Assembly (NCBI RefSeq): GCF_013778325.1
Contig: NZ_JACEIB010000005.1
Span: 1 to 64,000, forward strand
Length of the DNA: 64,000 nt
Direction: 5' to 3'
DNA from: Sphingomonas chungangi
Lineage (GTDB): Bacteria > Pseudomonadota > Alphaproteobacteria > Sphingomonadales > Sphingomonadaceae
This document shows positions 18,534-26,140 of this stretch, one piece after another (positions within the stretch are counted from its first letter, which is position 1; each line of letters starts with the position of its first letter). The position numbers and the translations under genes were made by a program. The notes beneath the pieces are model-generated. The model saw only the letters and a list, made by a program, of their open reading frames with translations. It was not told the DNA's origin and made no database searches.

Positions 18534-20141
18534 ATGAAGACTGCCCGCCTGCTCGCTTTTCTCCTCGCGGCGCTGGGGCTGATCGCCGCCGCGCCCGTCT
18601 TCGACCCGGCGACGAAGGTGATGGAGGTGTCGCGCGCGGCTGGTACGCCCGATGACGTCTATGGCCCGCTCTACAAGGCGGTCGAACTGGCGCACGTCTT
18701 CCCCGATTCCAAGACCTTCGCCGACATGGTGCCACGCGATCGTCCCGAGGCGATCATGGCGGCGTTCCGGTCCGAGAACCCGCAGGGCAAGGAGGCGCTC
18801 GCCGCCTTCGTGGCGAAACATTTCCGCAAGCTCGGCGACACCGACCAGCAGAAGCGCAGCATGCGCGAGCATATCAAGGCGCTCTGGCCGATCCTCGCCA
18901 GGCCGCCGATGGCGGTCGTCCCCGGCTCGTCGGCGATCCAGCTTCCCTACGCCTATGTCGTGGCGGGCGGGCGCTATCAGGAGATGTATTACTGGGACAG
19001 CTACTTCACGATGCTGGGCCTGAAGGCGGACGGTGAGCAGCCGCTGATCGATTCGATGCTCGCCAATTTCGTCTCGATGATCGAGCGCTACGGCCACGTC
19101 CCCAACGGCACGCGCACTTACTATCTCTCCCGCTCGCAGCCGCCCTTCCTGGCGCTGATGATGGACCTGTCGGACACGCATGATCCCGCGCTCGATCGCC
19201 AGCGGCTCGCTGCGCTGGAGGCCGAGCATGCCTATTGGATGGCCGGATCAACCTGCCTCGACGCGTCCGGCGCCTGCCAGCATGTCGTCAGGATGCCCGA
19301 CGGCAGCCTGCTCAACCGCTATTGGGACGCCCGCGACGCCCCGCGCGACGAATCCTATGCCGAGGATGTCGCGACCACGGCGGCCGCAGCGCCGCGCCCC
19401 GTGAACCGCGACCTGCGCGCGGGAGCCGAGAGCGGCTGGGACTACAGCTCGCGCTGGCTCAAGGACGGCGGGACGCTCGCCACCATCCACGCCACCGACA
19501 TCGTGCCGGTCGATCTCAACAGCCTGATGTGGAATCTGGAGATGTCGATCGCGCGGCGCTGCACGGCGCTCGGCGACACCGCCTGCGCGGCGGATTTCAC
19601 CAAGCAGGCCGATGTCCGCAAGGCGGCGATCGCCAAGTACCTCTGGAGCGCGAAGGACAAGCGCTTCGCCGACTGGGACCGCTCGACCGCCAAGCCGACG
19701 TCCGCGATCAGCGCGGCGATCCTCTATCCGCTGTTCGTCGGCCTCGCGACGCCCGCGCAGGCCGATGCCACCGCGAAGCTGACGCAGGCGCAACTGCTGG
19801 CTCCGGGCGGCCTCAAGACGACAACCGTCCACACCGGCCAGCAATGGGACGAGCCCAATGGCTGGGCGCCGCTGCTGTGGGTCGGCGTCACCGGCCTCGA
19901 TCGCTACGGCAAGACGACGCTCGCCGACACGCTGGCGCAGCGCTGGGTGAAGACGGTCTCCGCCTTCTACGCCTGCACCGGCCGCATGGTGGAGAAATAC
20001 GACGTGGACAATGGACAGGCCGGCGGGGGGGGGGAATATCCCGTGCAGGACGGCTTCGGCTGGACCAACGGCGTGACGCGGAGCCTGCTCGACCGGCCGG
20101 GTATTGGGGCGTCTGTAGTGGAGGCTTGTCCTAAGGGCTGA
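18534..20141 (+). CDS. treA: Periplasmic trehalase (GH37)
   Basis: 535 aa. It splits trehalose into two glucoses. A signal peptide (~1-21, LLAFLLAALGLIAAAP) predicts a periplasmic enzyme. GH37 signatures are present: GGRYQEMYYWDSYF (~145, signature 1) and QQWDEPNGWAPLLW (~437, signature 2). The putative catalytic acid lies in ESGWDYSSRW (~300) and the base in MVEKYDV (~485), followed by GGGGEYPVQDGFGWTNGV. The last of these is encoded partly by a ten-G run (20025-20034). The ribosome site is weak (GAG 9 nt upstream). Its place after the two TonB receptors supports a trehalose-uptake locus. Confidence 0.93.
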   Translation: MKTARLLAFLLAALGLIAAAPVFDPATKVMEVSRAAGTPDDVYGPLYKAVELAHVFPDSKTFADMVPRDRPEAIMAAFRSENPQGKEALAAFVAKHFRKLGDTDQQKRSMREHIKALWPILARPPMAVVPGSSAIQLPYAYVVAGGRYQEMYYWDSYFTMLGLKADGEQPLIDSMLANFVSMIERYGHVPNGTRTYYLSRSQPPFLALMMDLSDTHDPALDRQRLAALEAEHAYWMAGSTCLDASGACQHVVRMPDGSLLNRYWDARDAPRDESYAEDVATTAAAAPRPVNRDLRAGAESGWDYSSRWLKDGGTLATIHATDIVPVDLNSLMWNLEMSIARRCTALGDTACAADFTKQADVRKAAIAKYLWSAKDKRFADWDRSTAKPTSAISAAILYPLFVGLATPAQADATAKLTQAQLLAPGGLKTTTVHTGQQWDEPNGWAPLLWVGVTGLDRYGKTTLADTLAQRWVKTVSAFYACTGRMVEKYDVDNGQAGGGGEYPVQDGFGWTNGVTRSLLDRPGIGASVVEACPKG

Positions 20142-20148
20142 CCTGAAG

Positions 20149-20284
20149 CCCTCTCCCGCTTGCGGGAGAGGGTTGGGTGAGGGTCTTCTTCTTGGACGCG
20201 AGCGATACCGCTGAAAAAGAAGACCCTCACCCTCCCCATCGCTTACGCGACGGGGCCCCTCCTTCTCCCGCATGCGGGAGAAGG
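20149..20284. repeat. Compound palindromic element (family 3, copy 1)
   Basis: Three nested inverted repeats fill the gap between trehalase and the FAD oxidoreductase. Hairpin 1 is CCCTCTCCCGC (20149-20159) with 20162-20172. The long-range arm GGGTGAGGGTCTTCTT (20175-20190) pairs with 20217-20232. Hairpin 3 is CCTTCTCCCGC (20261-20271) with 20274-20284. The layout matches the element at 33002. It is a REP/MITE-like dispersed palindrome and may end transcription in both directions. Confidence 0.75.
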
Positions 20285-20323
20285 CCATTCGCGCCGCGCC
20301 CGAAATCCCGCTAAGGCGCCGCC

Positions 20324-21943
20324 ATGCTCCGCCTGACCGAACTCAAGCTGCCGCTCGATCACCCGCCTGAGGCTCTGCCCGCCGCCATCGTCGCGCGGCT
20401 GGGCATCGCGGCAGACGAGATGATCGACTTCGCCGTCTGGCGGCGCGGCAACGATGCGCGCAAGAAGTCGGCGATCCTGCTGGTCTATACGGTCGACGTG
20501 ACGCTGCGCGACGAGGGTGCGGTGCTCACCCGCTTCTCCGGCGACCAGCATGTCAGGCCGACGCCCGACACAAGCTATACCCCGCCTGTCACCGCGCCCA
20601 CCGGATGGTCCGGCAAGCGCCCGGTGGTGATCGGCGCCGGTCCCTGCGGGCTGTTCGCCGGGCTGATCCTCGCGCAGATGGGCTTCCGCCCGATCATCGT
20701 CGATCGCGGCAAGGTGGTGCGCGAGCGGACGAAGGACACATGGGGCCTGTGGCGCCGATCCCGGCTCGACCCCGAGAGCAACGTCCAGTTCGGCGAGGGC
20801 GGCGCCGGCACCTTCTCCGACGGCAAGCTCTATTCGCAGATCAAGGATCCGCGCTTCCTCGGCCGCAAGGTGCTGGAGGAGTTCGTGAAAGCCGGCGCGC
20901 CCGAGGACATCCTCACCGAGGCGCACCCGCATATCGGCACGTTTCGGCTCGTCACGATGGTCGAGAGCATGCGCGAGACGATCCAGTCCTTAGGCGGAGA
21001 ATATCGCTGGCAGCATCGCGTCGAGGATATCCTGATCGATACCCGGCTCGACGGCACACGCCGCATCGAAGGCCTGCGCTTCCAGACCGGCGAGACGCTG
21101 GAGGCGGACCATATCGTCCTCGCGGTCGGCCATTCGGCGCGCGACACGTTCGAGATGCTGCATGATCGCGGCGTCTATATCGAGGCCAAGCCCTTCTCGA
21201 TCGGCGTTCGGATCGAGCATCCGCAAAGCTGGATCGACAAGGCGCGTTTCGGTGCCTGCGCGGGCAATCCGATCCTCGGGGCCGCTGCCTACGCCCTTTC
21301 TCATCACTGCAAGAACGGCCGGACGGTCTATAGCTTCTGCATGTGCCCCGGCGGGCGCGTGGTGGCGGCCACCTCCGAGGAAGGCCGCGTCGTCACCAAC
21401 GGCATGAGCCAATATTCGCGCGCCGAGTTCAACGCCAATTCGGGCTTCGTCGTCGGCATCGACCCAGAGCGCGATTATCCCGGCCACCCCCTCGCCGGCA
21501 TCGCCCTCCAGCGTGCGCTGGAGGAGAAGGCATTCGTGGCGGGCGGCTCCAGCTACGCCGCGCCGGGGCAGACGGTGGGCGATTTTCTTGCGGGCCGGGC
21601 CTCGACCAAATTCGGCGAGGTGCAGCCGAGCTACAAGCCCGGCGTGACGCCCACCGACCTCGCCACCATCCTGCCCGATTTCGTGGTGGAAGCCTTCCGC
21701 GAGGCTCTGCCGGTCTTCGGCCGCCAGATCGCCAATTACGATCACCCCGACGCGATGATGACCGGCGTCGAGACCCGCACTTCCTCGCCGATCCGCATCA
21801 CGCGGGGCAAGGACGGCCAGAGCCTGACGCTTCCCGGCCTGTTCCCGGCGGGCGAGGGCGCGGGCTATGCCGGCGGCATCCTCTCGGCGGCGGTCGACGG
21901 GATCAAGGCGGCGGAGGCGGTGGCGCAGGCAATGGTCGGCTAA
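20324..21943 (+). CDS. NAD(P)/FAD-dependent oxidoreductase (COG2509 type)
   Basis: 539 aa. The FAD site (VVIGAGPCGLFAGLILAQMG, ~102) is followed by a conserved NVQFGEGGAGTFSDGKLYSQ segment (~148), FSIGVRIEHPQSWID (~293) and the C-terminal GLFPAGEGAGYAGGILSAAV. This pattern fits the uncharacterised FAD dehydrogenase family COG2509. An N-terminal ~95-residue domain precedes the FAD site, as usual for the family. The substrate is unknown. AAGG lies 8 nt before the ATG. It converges with divK across a palindrome. Confidence 0.88.
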   Translation: MLRLTELKLPLDHPPEALPAAIVARLGIAADEMIDFAVWRRGNDARKKSAILLVYTVDVTLRDEGAVLTRFSGDQHVRPTPDTSYTPPVTAPTGWSGKRPVVIGAGPCGLFAGLILAQMGFRPIIVDRGKVVRERTKDTWGLWRRSRLDPESNVQFGEGGAGTFSDGKLYSQIKDPRFLGRKVLEEFVKAGAPEDILTEAHPHIGTFRLVTMVESMRETIQSLGGEYRWQHRVEDILIDTRLDGTRRIEGLRFQTGETLEADHIVLAVGHSARDTFEMLHDRGVYIEAKPFSIGVRIEHPQSWIDKARFGACAGNPILGAAAYALSHHCKNGRTVYSFCMCPGGRVVAATSEEGRVVTNGMSQYSRAEFNANSGFVVGIDPERDYPGHPLAGIALQRALEEKAFVAGGSSYAAPGQTVGDFLAGRASTKFGEVQPSYKPGVTPTDLATILPDFVVEAFREALPVFGRQIANYDHPDAMMTGVETRTSSPIRITRGKDGQSLTLPGLFPAGEGAGYAGGILSAAVDGIKAAEAVAQAMVG

Positions 21944-22048
21944 CCCAAAGCCCGTTCGGGCTGAGCTTGTCGAAGCCCTGTCCTTCCTTCTTCCAGCGCT
22001 GAAAGAGAAGGGCAGCCCTTCGACAAGCACAGGGCGAACGGATGGGTT
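21942..22048. repeat. Palindromic element (family 2, copy 1), spans a convergent gene gap
   Basis: The core arms CCGTTCGGGCTGAGCTTGTC (21952 onward) and its partner ending GGGCGAACGG (to 22041) pair with a few mismatches over about 35 bp. Flanking AACCC (21942-21946) and GGGTT (22044-22048) extend the symmetry. It fills the gap between the convergent FAD-oxidoreductase and divK stop codons exactly. It shares CCGTTCG..CTGAGC and GTCGAAG with the element at 59389. Confidence 0.8.
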
Positions 22049-22419
22049 TATGGCGAGGGTGCCAGCCCCTCCACCGCCTCGATGAAGCGCATCAGCGAGA
22101 TCGGCTTGGACACATAGGACGCCGCCCCCGCCGCCCGCGCCTTCTCCTCGTCGGCGGGCGAGGCGTAGGCTGTCACCGCCAGGATCGGGATCGCGGCCAG
22201 TTCCTCGTCCGCCTTCAGCGCCGCGATCAGCTCCAGCCCGCTGATGTGCGGCAGCTGGATGTCCATGATGATCAGGTCAGGCATCACCGCGCGTGCGGCC
22301 TCGATCGCCTCCAGCCCGTCGCGCACCGGTGTCGGCTCGTAGTCGTGGACCTCGAGCAGGTCGCAGAACAGCTTCAGATTGAGTTCGTTGTCCTCGACAA
22401 CGAGCACCTTGCCCGGCAA
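22048..22419 (-). CDS. divK: Single-domain response regulator DivK
   Basis: 123 aa receiver domain with no output domain. Acidic pocket VEDNE (~8), phospho-acceptor Asp in IIMDIQLPHISG (~53) and the conserved Lys in SYVSKPI (~106) are in place. DivK controls cell-cycle kinases (PleC/DivJ/DivL in Caulobacter). It starts at TTG (22419): an ideal GGGGAGGA lies 7 nt upstream and no ATG or GTG fits the conserved MPGKVLVVEDN start. The DUF3572-HAD-RidA set is divergent. DivK fits the family by sequence, but relatives such as CpdR-like regulators are similar. Confidence 0.88.
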   Translation of the reverse strand: MPGKVLVVEDNELNLKLFCDLLEVHDYEPTPVRDGLEAIEAARAVMPDLIIMDIQLPHISGLELIAALKADEELAAIPILAVTAYASPADEEKARAAGAASYVSKPISLMRFIEAVEGLAPSP

Positions 22420-22458
22420 AGCGGCAATCCTCCCCGAGAGAATGCAGAGAGATAGGCG

Positions 22459-22731
22459 ATGCGCGCGGCCGACACAAACAATCCCGACAGCGCGACGCTG
22501 GCGCTCTCCGCGCTGGCCTGGACGCTCTCCGACCAGCCGCGCGCCGAGCGGCTGCTGGCGCTGACCGGGCTCGATTCGGATGAACTCCGCGCCCGCGCGA
22601 CCGATCCGGGCCTGCTCGCCGCCGTCCTCACCTTCCTCGAATCACACGAGCCGGACCTGCTCGCCTGCGCCGATGCGCTGGACGTGACGCCCGAAGCCCT
22701 CGTCATTGCCCACAGGAATCTCGAAGCATGA
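22459..22731 (+). CDS. DUF3572 family protein
   Basis: 90 aa, mostly helical (ATLALSALAWTLSDQPRAER, LLALTGLDSDELRARATDPG). This is the DUF3572 family, found beside divK in many alphaproteobacteria; its role is unknown. It diverges from divK and its stop overlaps the next gene by 4 nt (ATGA), implying translational coupling with the HAD protein. Confidence 0.85.
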   Translation: MRAADTNNPDSATLALSALAWTLSDQPRAERLLALTGLDSDELRARATDPGLLAAVLTFLESHEPDLLACADALDVTPEALVIAHRNLEA

Positions 22732-23378
22732 CCCGTCCCCTGCTGATCACCGACTGCGACGAGGTGCTGCTCCACATGGTCGCGCACTTCCGTGACTGGC
22801 TGGCCGAAGCGCACGGCATCGATTTCGCCGTCGAACATGAGAATTGGGGCGACGCGCTGGTCCGCAAGGAAACCGGCGAGAAGGTGGCGATGGAAGAGGT
22901 GTGGCCCTTCGTCGACGGCTTCTTCGACACCGAGATGGAGCGGCAGACCCCGGTGAAGGGCGTGATCGAGGCGCTCGACCGGATCACCGCGCACGCCGAT
23001 ATCGTGGTGCTGACCAACCTGCCTGATCACCGCCGCCAGCCGCGGATCGACCAACTCGCCCGCCACGGCATCGGGCATGAGGTCTATACGAACCAGGGCG
23101 GCAAGGGCGAGGCGCTCAACGCCATCCTCGAAGCCCATAAGCCGCCGGTGGCGCTGTTCGTGGACGATCTCTCCTACCAGCATCATTCGGTCGCGAAGGC
23201 GGCGCCGCAGGTCTGGCGGCTGCACATGGTCGCGGAGCCGCTGGTGGCACAGCACCGGCCCAAGGCGGCCGATGCCCATGCCCGCATCGACGACTGGGCG
23301 GAGGCGGCGGACTGGATCCTCGCACGCTTCGCGGCGGGGCAGCCTGCGCCCTTGACCGAATCCGTGAACGAGGCCTAG
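22728..23378 (+). CDS. HAD family hydrolase
   Basis: 216 aa. Motif I is ITDCDEVLLHMV (~8-19, with the DxD-like nucleophile Asp), motif II VLTNLPDH (~94), and motif IV FVDDLSYQHHSV (~147). A cap region between ~20 and 80 contains WGDALVRKETGEKVAMEEVW. HAD enzymes are mostly phosphatases; the substrate is unknown here. It overlaps DUF3572 by 4 nt and ends 10 nt before the RidA gene, so a single operon is likely. Confidence 0.88.
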   Translation: MTRPLLITDCDEVLLHMVAHFRDWLAEAHGIDFAVEHENWGDALVRKETGEKVAMEEVWPFVDGFFDTEMERQTPVKGVIEALDRITAHADIVVLTNLPDHRRQPRIDQLARHGIGHEVYTNQGGKGEALNAILEAHKPPVALFVDDLSYQHHSVAKAAPQVWRLHMVAEPLVAQHRPKAADAHARIDDWAEAADWILARFAAGQPAPLTESVNEA

Positions 23379-23388
23379 CGCTCGGCCC

Positions 23389-23856
23389 ATGGATATCGAC
23401 GCGAAGCTGGCCGAGCTGGGCCTCACTCTCCCGAAAGCGGCGGCCCCGGTCGCGGCCTATGTGCCGGCGGTCGAGGCGGGCGGGCTGCTCCATATCTCCG
23501 GACAGATCCCCTTCACCGAGACCGGCGAGTTGATCACCGGCCGGCTCGATACGGTCGACGATATCGCCAAGGGTCAGGAGGCCGCGAAGCGCTGCGGCCT
23601 GATGCTGGTGGCGCAGATGAAGGCCGCACTGGGCGGATCGCTCGATCGGGTCGAGCGGATCGTCAAGCTCGGCGGCTTCGTCGCCTCGGGGCCGGATTTT
23701 GTCGATCAGCCCAAGGTGGTCAACGGCGCGTCCGAACTGATGGTCGCGATCTTCGGCGAGGCCGGCAAGCATGCCCGCTCGGCCGTGGGTGTCGCCGCCC
23801 TGCCGCTCGACGTCTCGGTGGAAGTGGATGCGATCGTCGCCCTTCGCGGCGCTTGA
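23389..23856 (+). CDS. RidA family protein
   Basis: 155 aa, the length of the longer RidA subgroup (for example YjgF-like TdcF homologues of ~150 aa). The family deaminates reactive enamine/imine intermediates. Features include LLHISGQIPFTETGELITG (~31), KLGGFVASGPDFVDQPKV (~89) and the ligand-binding Arg in ARSAVGVAALPLDVSVE (~128). It lies 10 nt after the HAD gene, and its end overlaps the GDPD gene by 29 nt. Confidence 0.9.
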   Translation: MDIDAKLAELGLTLPKAAAPVAAYVPAVEAGGLLHISGQIPFTETGELITGRLDTVDDIAKGQEAAKRCGLMLVAQMKAALGGSLDRVERIVKLGGFVASGPDFVDQPKVVNGASELMVAIFGEAGKHARSAVGVAALPLDVSVEVDAIVALRGA

Positions 23857-24610
23857 CCGGAGGCTCGTCGCGCCGCCGGATCCGGCCCGCGTCGGCTTTC
23901 TACATTCCCACGACATCGCGCATCGCGGTCTGTGGGGCGGCCCGGTGCCGGAAAACAGCCTCGCCGCCGCGCGCGCGGCGGTGCAGGGCGGCTTCGGCAT
24001 CGAATGCGACGTCCGCCTGTCGCGTGACGGCACCGTCATGGTCTTCCACGATGCCGATACCGAGCGGCTGACCGGCCGCGCCGGCCGCATTGCCAACATG
24101 ACGACGCACGATATCCAGGCGCTCCGCCTCGGCGGCGGCGAGGAACGGGTGCCGACGCTCGCCCAGTTCACCGGCCTGATCGCGGGGCGCGTGCCGCTGC
24201 TGATCGAGATCAAGACCGATACGCTGGCGCAGACCGCGCCGCTCTGCCTTGCGGTGCGCCGTGTGCTGGAGGGCTATCGCGGGCCGGTGGCGGTGATGGG
24301 CTTCAACCCAGAGGTCGGCCGCTGGTTTCTTAGCCACGCGCCGAAGATCGTGCGCGGGCTGGTGATGACCGAGCATCGCGAGAGCCGAGCCCGCGCGATT
24401 CGCGACGCGATCACGCGGCGCCTTGCGGTCCGGCGGGCAAGACCCGATTTCCTGGGCTATGACGTGCGCTTCCTCCCTTCGTCCCTGCCCGGCGCTCTTC
24501 GGAAGAAGGGACTGCCGGTCTTGAGCTGGACGGTACGCAGCGAGGCCGATCGTGCGACGGTGGCGGCGCATGCCGATCGGCCGATCTTCGAACGGCCCCG
24601 CACGGCATGA
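23828..24610 (+). CDS. Glycerophosphodiester phosphodiesterase
   Basis: 260 aa. It hydrolyses glycerophosphodiesters to glycerol-3-phosphate and an alcohol. Catalytic motifs AHRGLWGGPVPENSLAAAR (~31), GFGIECDVRLSRDG (~55) and VFHDADTERLTG (~73) are all intact, with the Glu-Asp metal site (ECD) and two catalytic His. No signal peptide is visible, so it is cytoplasmic. The ATG at 23828 overlaps ridA by 29 nt in another frame; nearby later starts would cut the N-terminal strand. It overlaps the next gene by 4 nt. Confidence 0.92.
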   Translation: MRSSPFAALDRRLVAPPDPARVGFLHSHDIAHRGLWGGPVPENSLAAARAAVQGGFGIECDVRLSRDGTVMVFHDADTERLTGRAGRIANMTTHDIQALRLGGGEERVPTLAQFTGLIAGRVPLLIEIKTDTLAQTAPLCLAVRRVLEGYRGPVAVMGFNPEVGRWFLSHAPKIVRGLVMTEHRESRARAIRDAITRRLAVRRARPDFLGYDVRFLPSSLPGALRKKGLPVLSWTVRSEADRATVAAHADRPIFERPRTA

Positions 24611-25740
24611 GCGAGATCTTCGCGCGCGTCGCGCCCAGCATCGGATCGATCGCGGCGGCGGACTGGGACGCCTGTGCCGGCCCCGACAATCCCTTCCTCA
24701 GCCACGCCTTCCTCTCGGCGCTGGAGGATTCGGGCAGCGCCGTCTCGCGCGCCGGCTGGCAGCCGGTGCCGATCATCGTCGACGGGGACGACGGCAAGCC
24801 CGACGGCATCCTCCCGGCCTACGCCAAGAGCCACAGCCAAGGCGAATATGTCTTCGACCACGCCTGGGCCGATGCGTGGCAGCGCGCCGGCGGAGATTAT
24901 TATCCCAAGCTCCAGATCGCGGTGCCCTTCACGCCCGTCCCCGGTCCGCGCCTGCTGCTGCGCGATCCCGCCGCCGCGCCCGCCTTGATCGCGGCGGCCG
25001 AGGCGATGGTCGGCGAGCACGACCTTTCCTCCGCACATGCCACCTTCATCACCGAGGAGCAGAAGCCGTTTTTCGAGGCGGCGGGGTGGATGATCCGCAC
25101 GGGGAGCCAGTTCCACTGGCACAATGAGGGCTACCGCGATTTCGGCGATTTTCTCGCGGCGCTTTCATCCCGCAAGCGCAAGGCGATCCGCAAGGAGCGC
25201 GAGGCGGCGCAGGCCGAAGTCGAGATCCGCCACCTGACCGGCACCGAGATCGGCGAAGCCGAATGGGATGCCTTCTGGGCCTTCTACCAGGACACCGGCA
25301 GCCGCAAATGGGGCCAGCCCTATCTCACCCGCCCGTTCTTCACGATGCTGGGCGAACGGATGGGCGATCGGGCGCTGCTGATGCTCGCCTATCGCCACGG
25401 ACAGCCGGTAGCGGGCGCGCTCAATCTGATCGGCGGCGACACGCTCTACGGGCGCTACTGGGGCTGCACGGAAGAGATACCCTTCCTCCATTTCGAGCTC
25501 TGCTACTATCAGGCGATCGATGCCGCGATCACGCACGGGCTGAGCCGCGTGGAGGCGGGCGCCCAGGGCGAGCACAAGCTCGCGCGCGGCTACCGGCCGG
25601 TACCGACCTGGTCAGCGCATTACATCCCGCATGCCGGATTCCGGCGGGCGGTGGAGGATTTCATCGTGCGCGAGCGGCGCGCGATGGAGGAACAGATCGA
25701 GCTGCTCGACGAAATGGCGCCCTTCCGAAAGGAAGGGTGA
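24607..25740 (+). CDS. FemAB/GNAT-like peptidogalycan-type acetyltransferase (COG3146)
   Basis: 377 aa. Two GNAT-like halves; the second contains RKRKAIRKEREAAQ (~185), GDTLYGRYWGCTEEIPFLHF (~278) and VEAGAQGEHKLARGYRP (~318), which are diagnostic of the COG3146 family. Substrate unknown. No signal peptide or membrane helix. Start ATG overlaps the GDPD stop by 4 nt. It ends the plus-strand run that begins with DUF3572. It faces the Sel1-type gene. Confidence 0.87.
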   Translation: MSEIFARVAPSIGSIAAADWDACAGPDNPFLSHAFLSALEDSGSAVSRAGWQPVPIIVDGDDGKPDGILPAYAKSHSQGEYVFDHAWADAWQRAGGDYYPKLQIAVPFTPVPGPRLLLRDPAAAPALIAAAEAMVGEHDLSSAHATFITEEQKPFFEAAGWMIRTGSQFHWHNEGYRDFGDFLAALSSRKRKAIRKEREAAQAEVEIRHLTGTEIGEAEWDAFWAFYQDTGSRKWGQPYLTRPFFTMLGERMGDRALLMLAYRHGQPVAGALNLIGGDTLYGRYWGCTEEIPFLHFELCYYQAIDAAITHGLSRVEAGAQGEHKLARGYRPVPTWSAHYIPHAGFRRAVEDFIVRERRAMEEQIELLDEMAPFRKEG

Positions 25741-25744
25741 CGCC

Positions 25745-26038
25745 TCAGGCGGCGCGGCGCTGGTGCGTGGCAAGCCAGGCGCGGGCCATCTTCTGGGCCT
25801 CGACGATTTCGCGCGCGGTCATCTCGTCGGCGATCTCGGCGCGCATCTCCTGCGCTTCGATCGAACCCGCCGCGCAGGCGAGGTTGAACCATTTGTGCGC
25901 CTCGATCAGGTCGATCTCGACCCCGCGGCTGCCGGTCGAATAGGCGATGCCCAGTTCGAACAATGTCTCGGGATCGAACGCGGCCTCGGCGAGGCGGCTC
26001 TCGATCAGGAAGGCGGCGGATTTGAAACTGCTTGCCAT
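25745..26038 (-). CDS. Short Sel1-repeat protein
   Basis: 97 aa. The segment ELGIAYSTGSRGVEIDLIEAHKWFNLACAAGS is a Sel1-type (TPR-like) repeat, followed by QEMRAEIADEMTAREIVEAQ. Such single-repeat proteins are common in sphingomonads. The start ATG at 26038 follows AAAGGA (9 nt); a longer in-frame start at 26089 has no better site. It probably works as a small adaptor; partners unknown. Confidence 0.8.
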   Translation of the reverse strand: MASSFKSAAFLIESRLAEAAFDPETLFELGIAYSTGSRGVEIDLIEAHKWFNLACAAGSIEAQEMRAEIADEMTAREIVEAQKMARAWLATHQRRAA

Positions 26039-26140
26039 CTGCGTTGATCCTTTTCCACGCAGCTGGTTTTGGCGGCTCACAGCAAACAAATGGTTAACGC
26101 CGAAATTAGCGCGCTCTAGACGATAGTCGAAACGGCCGCG

